A stretch of 38,825 nucleotides of DNA from an uncultured Pseudobutyrivibrio sp. (GTDB taxonomy: Bacteria > Bacillota > Clostridia > Lachnospirales > Lachnospiraceae), in NCBI GenBank assembly GCA_900546435.1, contig URCQ01000023.1, positions 1-38,825 of the forward strand, in the 5' to 3' direction. The position numbers and the translations under genes were made by a program. This document shows positions 32,043 through 38,825 of the stretch, in pieces. The notes beneath the pieces were generated by a model, which had not been told where the DNA came from, did not search any database, and saw nothing but the letters and a program-made list of their open reading frames with translations. Position 1 is the stretch's first letter. Each line of letters opens with the position of its first letter.

Positions 32043-32076
32043 AAGGTCTTTCCCCAAGGTGGGAGAGACCTTTTTT
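32043..32076. terminator. Bidirectional terminator between glyS and the AraC-type gene
   Basis: AGGTCTTTCCC (32044-32054) and GGGAGAGACCT (32061-32071) form an 11-bp stem with one wobble. T-runs flank it on one strand and A-runs on the other, serving both converging genes. Confidence 0.88.
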
Positions 32077-32079
32077 GAT

Positions 32080-33312
32080 CTATTTATGAGATTTTCGATA
32101 GTCCGTTGGTGTGCAGTTCATTACAGCCTTAAAATCACTACAAAAATGCGTGTAAGAAGAATAGTGAAGATACTCGGCGGCGTCGGCGATGGATATTTCG
32201 GATTCCAGCAGCATCATGGCGGCATAGTGCATCTTGAGATTGCGGTAATACTGTTTTGGGGAAATGCCGACTTCTGTTTTGAAAACACGGTTCAGATAGT
32301 AGGGCTCGTAGCCAGCCTGATCTGCAAGTTGTGCAGTCGTTACACCGCTTGTGATGTTATTCTTCAGATATGTTATACATTTTCTTATCACAGGGCTATA
32401 TTGCGTTTTCTCATCCATCGCTTCTTGTACCAGCGCGCAGTAGGTCTGGTGAATGTTTTGGTGTAATTGGTTCATGCCGAGTGGAGAGTGCATATTTTCA
32501 ATTTCCTCGATGAAGGACTCCTGTGCGCGGTAGGCGGTGGAGATCAGTACACCGGCTTCTATGGCTTTATGGCATTCTAAAGCGTTCAGGATGAGTAATG
32601 AGTCCTTACGGCTGCGTGATGGTTCCACTACATTGGCATATTCGGTTGGCACGGTTGCAAGCCGACCCCTTTGCACCATGTCGTTTAATTCTGCAGCATA
32701 AAGGCTGCTTTGTCCCTGTGCAACCTCGTTTAACAGCAGGTTTTCAAAATGATAGATGTTTTCGTAGACCACATCCCGATCTTCGGAAACATCACTTGCC
32801 ACGGGAAAGGGGGTTGTAGCAAGAAAGGAGGTATCCTGCATATGGTCAAAATCATTCATAGAGATGCGCTGCCCATTGACCAGATAATGCAGCATCATGC
32901 CATAGTGGGCAAACTGGCTGTATTTCATGACGGGGAGTTCTTGCATCTGGGCAATAAGTTTGTGCTTGTCGGAAAAGGACATACCAAGCGACTCATATTG
33001 GCGCAGACAACGCTCCATAGCTTCGTTGGAATAGGGACTGTAGAAGATGGGACCGAGCACATGTACACGCACCAATTTTCCTTCTCTTTTTTCATAGACA
33101 GCTTCCCAGACAAAGCCGATGTAGGCCGCCAGAACAAGGGGGGTGTCATGGGTTTTACCGTGGGAAAAAATCATTTCCATATATTCCTCGGTACTTAAAA
33201 AAGCACTAAAAAGGGGACCTATGTTATCGTTTGATCGTATCATTCTCCAGTCTGTGTCGAAAGTGATCAGATGCAGTTGGGGAATGACGGAAAATAATGC
33301 ATAAATGTCCAT
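32080..33312 (-). CDS. AraC-family transcriptional regulator of the rhamnoside locus
   Basis: A 410-residue regulator with an N-terminal sensing region (~1-150, PAS-like appearance; identity not certain) and a middle region with helical character. The C-terminal AraC DNA-binding domain (~305-405) has two helix-turn-helix units: TTAQLADQAGYEPYYLNRVF and IADAAEYLHYSSYTHFCSDF. I choose ATG 33312 over 33348. The predicted promoter starts transcription near 33342, which excludes the upstream ATG, and only 33312 has an AGGAG site. It is divergent from the symporter and rhamnosidase genes and probably controls them; the inducer is unknown but a rhamnose-containing sugar is likely. Confidence 0.85.
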   Translation of the reverse strand: MDIYALFSVIPQLHLITFDTDWRMIRSNDNIGPLFSAFLSTEEYMEMIFSHGKTHDTPLVLAAYIGFVWEAVYEKREGKLVRVHVLGPIFYSPYSNEAMERCLRQYESLGMSFSDKHKLIAQMQELPVMKYSQFAHYGMMLHYLVNGQRISMNDFDHMQDTSFLATTPFPVASDVSEDRDVVYENIYHFENLLLNEVAQGQSSLYAAELNDMVQRGRLATVPTEYANVVEPSRSRKDSLLILNALECHKAIEAGVLISTAYRAQESFIEEIENMHSPLGMNQLHQNIHQTYCALVQEAMDEKTQYSPVIRKCITYLKNNITSGVTTAQLADQAGYEPYYLNRVFKTEVGISPKQYYRNLKMHYAAMMLLESEISIADAAEYLHYSSYTHFCSDFKAVMNCTPTDYRKSHK

Positions 33313-33348
33313 CTTGGTTTCAACTCCTGTTTTCATATTAGTAATCAT

Positions 33349-33377
33349 ATTTTACTAAAAATAGAATGAAAAAGCAA
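33349..33377 (-). promoter_or_regulatory. Promoter of the AraC-type regulator
   Basis: On the minus strand TTGCTT (33377-33372) and TAAAAT (33354-33349) have exact 17-base spacing. The start point falls near 33342. Confidence 0.55.
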
Positions 33378-33386
33378 ATTTTATTA

Positions 33387-33415
33387 TTAAAGTATGTGCA
33401 AAAAGGTCATATGAT
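33387..33415 (+). promoter_or_regulatory. Promoter of the symporter-rhamnosidase genes
   Basis: TTAAAG (33387-33392) and TATGAT (33410-33415) are 17 bases apart. The -35 is weak, as expected for an activated promoter. GCAAA occurs in direct repeat at 33374 and 33398, a possible AraC half-site pair, at and just upstream of the -35. Confidence 0.5.
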
Positions 33416-33480
33416 AATGCCAGAGGGTGTATCAAATTGTGAAAAGATACAGAAAAAAGACAACTCAAAGGAGGAGAACA

Positions 33481-34992
33481 ATGGGGAATAAAAAGTTAAG
33501 CGCGGCAAGCGTGAGAGACGGTGTAGAATACCGCACCGCCAGTAAATTATCTATGGCACTTGGTGTCGCAACCAATGGTGGAGGTATGTGTTTTTATCTT
33601 TTGATGATGTACGCATCCTACATAGCCAATGCCGGTTATGGAATTGCAGTTGCAGTTGCCGGAATCATTATTACAGGAACACGTATTTTTGATGGTATCA
33701 CAGATCCTTTGGTAGCATTTGTTTTTGACCGCATCAAGGCAGGAAAGCATGGAAAGATTCGACTCTTCCTGATCGCAGCCTGGTGTGTCATGGCACTGGC
33801 ATGCTTCATGATGTATGACTGGATGAGTGGCAAGTACACAGGCGCAGCCGGTGTGGCTTGGTTCATCGGTATCTATGTGGTATATATCATTGGTTATACC
33901 ATGATGAATATGTCTTCCGGTGCTGTCGGAAACCTGATTACCAATGATCCAACCCAGCGTCCTTTCATGAACCTGATCGGAACCATTTATTCATACTGTG
34001 TACCAATGGTATTTAACACCATTATTTCATTCGCAGTTTTACCAAAATATGACAATCAGTATAATGCAGCCTGTCTGCGTGAAGCATGTGTGTGGTATGT
34101 ATTTGCAGCCCTTGTATTTATCTTACTGACATGCATCGGTCTGACACCATGTGACAAACCGGAAGTGTTAAACAGTGTGACTTTTGGTGATGATGGTAAG
34201 GAAAAGAAGATCGGATTTAAGGATATGTGGAATCTGCTCAAGGATAATAGAAATATGCAGATGTGGATCATTACTGGTGCTTCTGATAAACTGGCACAGA
34301 CCACAGCCGGACAGTCTATCGTTATGACACTCTTAAGTGGTGTGCTGATCGCGAACTATCAGGCAGCAACTATGCTTGGTAATATCACGGCGATCATTGG
34401 TATTGTCTTTGCGACAATTGGCGGTATGTATGTTGCAAAATTCGGAGCTAAGAAAGCAACATCTGTCTGGTCATGGGCATGTATCGGCTTGTCTGTTGTG
34501 ATGGTTGTATTCTGTACCATCTTAGGACCAACCGGTATGTCAAGCATTGGTAAGTTCGGTGTTCCAATGATCATTTATCTGGTTCTTAATGTTGGATTGA
34601 CCGGTTTTAAGATGATCCTTTCTACAGCAAGTGGTGTTATGAGAGCTGATGTTTGTGATTATGAGTTTGAGCGTTCCGGTAATTTTATGCCGGGTACCGT
34701 AGGCGGTGTGTATTCCTTCCTCGATAAGATTATTTCTTCACTGGCATCAACCATTGCTGCTCTTATGGTATCTCTGATCGGATATAAGACCGTGATGCCA
34801 CAGATGGGAGATAAGGCAACACCTGCAGTATTCTGGATGACTATGTTCTTAGCATTTGGACTGCCTGTCATTGGCTGGATCTTTAATGTTATTTCTATGA
34901 AGTACTATGATCTTGACAAAGAAAGAATGGTTGAAGTACAGAAGAACATTGTAGCCATGAAAGCAGAACAGGAAGCGAAGAAAGAAGCATAA
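33481..34992 (+). CDS. GPH-family (MelB-like) sugar:cation symporter
   Basis: A 503-residue major-facilitator protein with about 12 membrane segments. The GPH signature GITDPLVAFVFDRIKAGKHGKIR lies after the second segment (first 20 residues carry the conserved Asp-Pro and Asp). These transporters import glycosides, pentosides or hexuronides with Na+ or H+. ATG 33481 has AAAGGAGGAG upstream; the longer frame from 33427 starts near the promoter and has no site. It lies 89 bases ahead of the rhamnosidase gene with a hairpin between, so its substrate is probably a rhamnoside. Confidence 0.9.
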   Translation: MGNKKLSAASVRDGVEYRTASKLSMALGVATNGGGMCFYLLMMYASYIANAGYGIAVAVAGIIITGTRIFDGITDPLVAFVFDRIKAGKHGKIRLFLIAAWCVMALACFMMYDWMSGKYTGAAGVAWFIGIYVVYIIGYTMMNMSSGAVGNLITNDPTQRPFMNLIGTIYSYCVPMVFNTIISFAVLPKYDNQYNAACLREACVWYVFAALVFILLTCIGLTPCDKPEVLNSVTFGDDGKEKKIGFKDMWNLLKDNRNMQMWIITGASDKLAQTTAGQSIVMTLLSGVLIANYQAATMLGNITAIIGIVFATIGGMYVAKFGAKKATSVWSWACIGLSVVMVVFCTILGPTGMSSIGKFGVPMIIYLVLNVGLTGFKMILSTASGVMRADVCDYEFERSGNFMPGTVGGVYSFLDKIISSLASTIAALMVSLIGYKTVMPQMGDKATPAVFWMTMFLAFGLPVIGWIFNVISMKYYDLDKERMVEVQKNIVAMKAEQEAKKEA

Positions 34993-35020
34993 TTTAGCAA
35001 TTTACAAAACCCTTCATTAT

Positions 35021-35056
35021 AGAGACTTCGAGATTTGATTTCGAAGTCTCTTTTTC
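35021..35056 (+). terminator. Terminator between symporter and rhamnosidase genes
   Basis: AGAGACTTCGA (35021-35031) and TCGAAGTCTCT (35041-35051) pair perfectly, followed by TTTT. Partial readthrough would still allow expression of the next gene, which shows no clear promoter of its own. Confidence 0.88.
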
Positions 35057-35081
35057 AAAAAGAGAGACGAGGAAGAAAAAT

Positions 35082-37850
35082 ATGAGAGTGTATGATGTGA
35101 CAGTGGAATATCAGAAGGAACCGATTGGCATAGATGTCTGTCCACGTTTTTCCTGGAAACTGGAAAGCGAAGAGGAAAACACCTATCAGAAAGCCTATGA
35201 AATCAAGGTGACAAAAGCAGAAGAAGAGGTCTGGTCAAGCGGCAGGGTGGAAAACGGACAGTCCCTGTTTGTGACTTATGAAGGCAGTGCCCTGGAGGCC
35301 TTTAGCCATTATGATGTCAATATCTGTGTCTGGGACAACCATGAAAACGTTGCAGAAACGACCACTTTTTTTGAGACCGGACTGATGTCAGAGGACAATT
35401 GGGAAGGTGTATGGATCACTACGAAAGAGGAATTGCCGGCCGTTAAGACTTTCTCCAAAGAGGTCTGTCTGCAGAAAGGAAAAAAACTGCGTCAGGCAAG
35501 GATCTATGCATCTGCACTTGGTGTCTATGATCTGGAAATTGACGGCAAAAAAATGGGGGATGCATATCTGGCTCCCGGCTGGACGTCTTATGGCAACCGC
35601 GTCCAATATCAGACCTATGATGTAACAGACTTTTTGCAGGAGAAAACAAGGGTGTCTCTGGTTGTCGGCAATGGCTGGTATGCAGGCTACTTAAACGGCG
35701 AAGGGGAGCATCATCTCTATGGAAAAAAGACAGCCTGTATCGCCATGATCCGTATCACATACGAAGATGGTTCGGTGGACGTCATGGGAACCGATGCCTC
35801 ATGGCTGGTATCAGAAAATGCGATCCGGTCATCGGAAATCTATATGGGTGAGACACGGGATCTGACCTTGTCGTTATCCGAAAATTATGCCGGTGACAGT
35901 CAGGCAGTGCTTTTGGAAAAAGATGCGATTCCGAAACGTTTGCTTTCGCAGGAGGCAGAGCCTATCCGTATTACCAAACGTTTCCCGGTGGTTCAGAAGA
36001 TTCTTACGCCAAAGGGTGAGTTGGTGTTTGATTTCGGTCAGAATATGGCAGGGCTGGTGGAAGTAGAATTACCGCCGCTTTCTCTGCTTACCGGTGAGAA
36101 GAAAGAAATCCGTATCACACATGGCGAAGCCTTGGATAAAGATGGCAATTTTTACAATGAAAATTATCGTACGGCAAAATCGGAGGATGTTTACCGCTAT
36201 GGAGAGGGAGATGTCGGGAAAAAAGTTATGCCCCATTTTACCTATCACGGTTTCCGTTATATCCGGGTTGAGGGGGTAGAGGCATCCATTGATGCAAAAT
36301 ACTTTACAGCCTGTGCCATGCATAGTAATATGCAAAAATTGCTATCGATGACAACATCAAACCGTCTGGTCAACCGCCTGATCCAAAATATCGAATGGGG
36401 GCAGAGAAGCAACTTTTTTGATATTCCGACCGATTGTCCGCAAAGGGATGAAAGACTGGGCTGGACCGGGGATGCCATGATCTTCAGCAAGACCGCCATG
36501 CAGAATTTTAATGCGGGACTTTTTTTCAAAAAATGGCTGCGCGATGTGGCATTGGAATCGGATGCTAAAACAGGCATTCCACAGATCGTACCCAATGTGG
36601 TAAAGGGCAGTATGGGAACCTCTATCTGGAGTGACTGTGCTACCGTGATCCCATGGAATCTTTATATGACCTATGGGGATACCGGTGTGCTTACAGATCA
36701 ATATGAGAATATGCGCCTCTGGGTGGATTGGATCTTTGGACAGTGTCGGGGAGAAGTCCTATGGATGCATGGTTTCCAAAGAGGTGACTGGCTGGCCCTG
36801 GACAGTGATGAAAGCCTGCATCTGATGTCGGGAGGTACGGATAAGAATCTGGTGGCAAATGTCTTTTATGCATATTCGACAAAGATTGTGTGCGATACGG
36901 CACATATACTTGGAAAAGAGGAGGATGCAAAGATATACGATGGGCGCTATCAGGCTATCGCGGATGCCATCTTAAGAGAGTATGTAACAGCATCTGGACG
37001 CTTGGTTTCAGAGACACAGACAGCCTGTGCCCTGCTTCTTTATTTTGATTTGGTCGCGGGCGAGAAAAAGGAGCGCATCGTACAGACACTGGAACAAAAT
37101 CTCAAACAACACAAAAACAAGTTGACGACCGGCTTTGTCGGAACGGCATATCTGTGCCATGCCCTTTCTGAAAATGGACTTCATGATCTGGCGGCGGAAC
37201 TTCTTTTAAATGAGGATTACCCGGGCTGGCTCTATGCAGTGAAGATGGGGGCAACGACGATCTGGGAACGCTGGAATTCTGTTTTGCCGGATGGAACTTT
37301 TGATACATCGGGCATGAATTCTTTGAATCATTATACTTATGGTTCTATAGGAGATTGGCTTTATCGGAAAGTTGCCGGGATTACGCCGACCTCAGCAGGC
37401 TATGCGTCTTTTGACATTAGACCTTATCTGACCAAAGGATTGGAAGAAGTGCAGGCCTCACTGGAGACCATGTATGGTAGTATCTGTGTCCATACAATCT
37501 GCAAGGATGGACAGATTCAGGTTGATGTAAAGGTGCCGGTAAATACGACCGCTACACTTTATCTGCCGGAAAAGGAAGATGCATTGGTGCTTGGCTCCGG
37601 TCAATATCATTATGTATATGAGACAAATACGGTGCTTATCGCGGGAAGATACAACATGAATACAAAATTCCGGGATATGGTCGAAGATCCGGCAGCGAAA
37701 GCCATTCTGGATGCGGCACTTCCGGGTATGTTGGATGGCCCTATGGCATCCTTTATCCTGAACCAGTCGCCAAACGAGATGCTTGCCTATGATGCGGGTA
37801 AAAAGGAAATGTTTGAACAGATCATAGGGCAATTGAACCAGTCTGTTTAA
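35082..37850 (+). CDS. Alpha-L-rhamnosidase, glycoside hydrolase family 78
   Basis: A 922-residue enzyme that cleaves terminal alpha-L-rhamnose. Domains in order: an N-terminal Fn3-like domain (~1-105), a beta-sandwich binding domain (~120-290; YASALGVYDLEIDGKK, then LAPGWTSYGNRVQYQTYDVT), a concanavalin-like domain, the (alpha/alpha)6 barrel (~410-780) and a C-terminal beta domain. Catalytic-region motifs are present: DIPTDCPQRDERLGWTGDA with D456-E457, and GATTIWERWNSV with E729. No signal peptide, so it acts inside the cell on imported sugars, fitting the symporter upstream. About 60 residues past the beta domain (from ~855) form a helical tail I do not recognise. Base composition seems somewhat richer in G and C than its neighbours. 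Confidence 0.93.
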   Translation: MRVYDVTVEYQKEPIGIDVCPRFSWKLESEEENTYQKAYEIKVTKAEEEVWSSGRVENGQSLFVTYEGSALEAFSHYDVNICVWDNHENVAETTTFFETGLMSEDNWEGVWITTKEELPAVKTFSKEVCLQKGKKLRQARIYASALGVYDLEIDGKKMGDAYLAPGWTSYGNRVQYQTYDVTDFLQEKTRVSLVVGNGWYAGYLNGEGEHHLYGKKTACIAMIRITYEDGSVDVMGTDASWLVSENAIRSSEIYMGETRDLTLSLSENYAGDSQAVLLEKDAIPKRLLSQEAEPIRITKRFPVVQKILTPKGELVFDFGQNMAGLVEVELPPLSLLTGEKKEIRITHGEALDKDGNFYNENYRTAKSEDVYRYGEGDVGKKVMPHFTYHGFRYIRVEGVEASIDAKYFTACAMHSNMQKLLSMTTSNRLVNRLIQNIEWGQRSNFFDIPTDCPQRDERLGWTGDAMIFSKTAMQNFNAGLFFKKWLRDVALESDAKTGIPQIVPNVVKGSMGTSIWSDCATVIPWNLYMTYGDTGVLTDQYENMRLWVDWIFGQCRGEVLWMHGFQRGDWLALDSDESLHLMSGGTDKNLVANVFYAYSTKIVCDTAHILGKEEDAKIYDGRYQAIADAILREYVTASGRLVSETQTACALLLYFDLVAGEKKERIVQTLEQNLKQHKNKLTTGFVGTAYLCHALSENGLHDLAAELLLNEDYPGWLYAVKMGATTIWERWNSVLPDGTFDTSGMNSLNHYTYGSIGDWLYRKVAGITPTSAGYASFDIRPYLTKGLEEVQASLETMYGSICVHTICKDGQIQVDVKVPVNTTATLYLPEKEDALVLGSGQYHYVYETNTVLIAGRYNMNTKFRDMVEDPAAKAILDAALPGMLDGPMASFILNQSPNEMLAYDAGKKEMFEQIIGQLNQSV

Positions 37851-37932
37851 AGTTTTTATGGAAAAGTGATAAGAAAAAAAGATACCGATAAAAATACTTG
37901 GATAAATTTGTCAGAATAAAACGGATTTGATA

Positions 37933-37960
37933 TTGAATAAATTGGAAATTATGCTACAAT
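37933..37960 (+). promoter_or_regulatory. Promoter of ppdK
   Basis: TTGAAT (37933-37938) and TACAAT (37955-37960) are 16 bases apart, with TG at 37952-37953 giving an extended -10. The 5' leader is about 93 bases long. Confidence 0.55.
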
Positions 37961-37975
37961 TAATTATGTGCGACT

Positions 37976-38029
37976 TAGCACATGGAGTGGTGTATTTGAT
38001 GCATTCGTATTTTGATACGGGTGAGTAAG
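37976..38029 (+). promoter_or_regulatory. Leader with two small hairpins before ppdK
   Basis: TGTGC/GCACA closes a six-base loop near 37977-37992, and CGTAT/ATACG closes a four-base loop near 38006-38019. They lie in the ppdK leader before the AGGAGG site. I do not recognise a known riboswitch; the function is unknown. Confidence 0.3.
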
Positions 38030-38059
38030 ACACAAAGTATTTTTTAGGAGGAAATAAAA

Positions 38060-38825
38060 ATGGCAAACAAATGGGTCTACACCTTCGAAGAAGGTAACAT
38101 GTCCATGAGAAACCTTCTTGGTGGTAAGGGTGCTAACCTTGCTGAGATGACAGAAATCGGTCTTCCAGTACCACAGGGTTTCACAATCACAACAGAGGCT
38201 TGTACTCAGTATTATGAAGATGGACGTAAGATCAACGATGAAATTATGACACAGGCTATGGAAGGCGTAGCTTGGATGGAGAAGGTAAACGGAAAGAAGT
38301 TTGGTGACTTAGAGAATCCACTTCTTGTATCAGTTCGTTCTGGTGCACGTGCTTCTATGCCAGGTATGATGGATACAATCCTTAACCTTGGTTTAAATGA
38401 CGAAGTAGTAGAGGCTATGATCAAGGGAAATCCAGATCCTAAGTTCGAGCGTTTCGTTTATGATTCATATAGAAGATTTATCCAGATGTTCTCTGACGTA
38501 GTTATGGAAGTAGGAAAGAAGTACTTCGAACAGCTTATCGATGAGATGAAAGAAAAGAAGGGCGTTCAGTATGACGTAGAACTTACAGCAGCTGACCTTA
38601 AGGAATTAGCTGGACAGTTCAAGGCTGAGTACAAGAACCAGATTGGTGAAGAGTTCCCTTCAGATCCAGTAGAACAGTTAAAGCTTGCTATCGAAGCAGT
38701 ATTTAAGTCATGGGATAACCCACGTGCAAACGTATATCGTCGTGACAATGATATCCCTTATTCATGGGGAACAGCTGTTAACGTAATGCCAATGGTATTC
38801 GGTAACTTAAATGATGAATCTGGTA
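38060..38825 (+). CDS. ppdK: Pyruvate, phosphate dikinase (5' part, cut by the window end)
   Basis: The first 255 codons of a gene that continues beyond the window. The N-terminus (MANKWVYTFEEGN, then LLGGKGANLAEMTEIGLPVPQGFTIT, whose first 20 residues are typical) and SVRSGARASMPGMMDTILNLG are the ATP-grasp domain hallmarks of PpdK. It interconverts pyruvate and phosphoenolpyruvate with ATP/Pi and AMP/PPi, a central glycolytic step in many clostridia. A strong AGGAGG precedes ATG 38060. The codon choice is markedly different from neighbouring genes (many CTT, GGT, GCT and AAG), as expected for a highly expressed gene. Confidence 0.97.
   Translation, partial: MANKWVYTFEEGNMSMRNLLGGKGANLAEMTEIGLPVPQGFTITTEACTQYYEDGRKINDEIMTQAMEGVAWMEKVNGKKFGDLENPLLVSVRSGARASMPGMMDTILNLGLNDEVVEAMIKGNPDPKFERFVYDSYRRFIQMFSDVVMEVGKKYFEQLIDEMKEKKGVQYDVELTAADLKELAGQFKAEYKNQIGEEFPSDPVEQLKLAIEAVFKSWDNPRANVYRRDNDIPYSWGTAVNVMPMVFGNLNDESG

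Noticed and set aside
32098..32466. Plus-strand ORF opposite the AraC-type gene (135 codons, starting 32059)
   Set aside because: It is antisense to the clear AraC DNA-binding domain and has no convincing family resemblance.

Overview
The window looks like chromosome of an anaerobic low-GC Firmicute, most probably a gut Lachnospiraceae-type Clostridium. This rests on a pyruvate phosphate dikinase start, a dimeric eukaryote-like glycyl-tRNA synthetase, an M16C peptidase beside era and recO, a 2-hydroxyacyl-CoA dehydratase activase, Shine-Dalgarno starts almost everywhere, and GHKL/LytTR and AraC regulators tied to glycoside hydrolases. The genus cannot be named from sequence alone. No rRNA, tRNA, CRISPR array, phage gene or transposase gene was seen.

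Layout. 0.1-0.5 kb: remnant of a sensor histidine kinase. 0.5-3.7 kb: an NSS-family transporter, an orphan [4Fe-4S] dehydratase activase and a HypA-like nickel chaperone with an acidic tail. 3.7-7.9 kb: a minus-strand DtxR-type regulator, then a sulfur block of cysK, a CymR/IscR-like Rrf2 regulator and an O-acetylhomoserine sulfhydrylase. cysK and the sulfhydrylase share the same promoter/operator layout. Between them lies a ~580-bp imperfect palindrome. 8.0-16.8 kb: a LytTR response regulator and GHKL sensor kinase, a membrane-anchored domain-permuted GH3, a second GH3 of normal order and a GtrA-like membrane protein. 17.0-23.9 kb: leuB, ilvD, ilvB, serC, serA (branched-chain amino acid and serine synthesis). 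24.1-29.7 kb: mscS, M16C peptidase, era, a YqzL-like small ORF, recO. 29.8-32.0 kb: a single-pass membrane protein of unknown function and glyS. 32.1-37.9 kb: a rhamnoside-type locus of a divergent AraC regulator, a GPH-family sugar symporter and a GH78 alpha-L-rhamnosidase. 38.06 kb to the end: the 5' part of ppdK.

Most genes are ordinary housekeeping or catabolic genes. The less ordinary content is mainly non-coding: the giant palindrome with a branched core, a dispersed 35-bp palindrome family sitting behind genes, a second palindrome between leuB and ilvD, and a short upstream ORF ending in Met-Cys-Ser-Trp-Arg-Cys ahead of the sulfhydrylase. Among proteins, the permuted GH3 has an extra C-terminal membrane domain that looks like a former separate gene fused in frame, because an internal Shine-Dalgarno and GTG remain at the junction. 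All functional calls come from reading motifs by eye; no database search was run.
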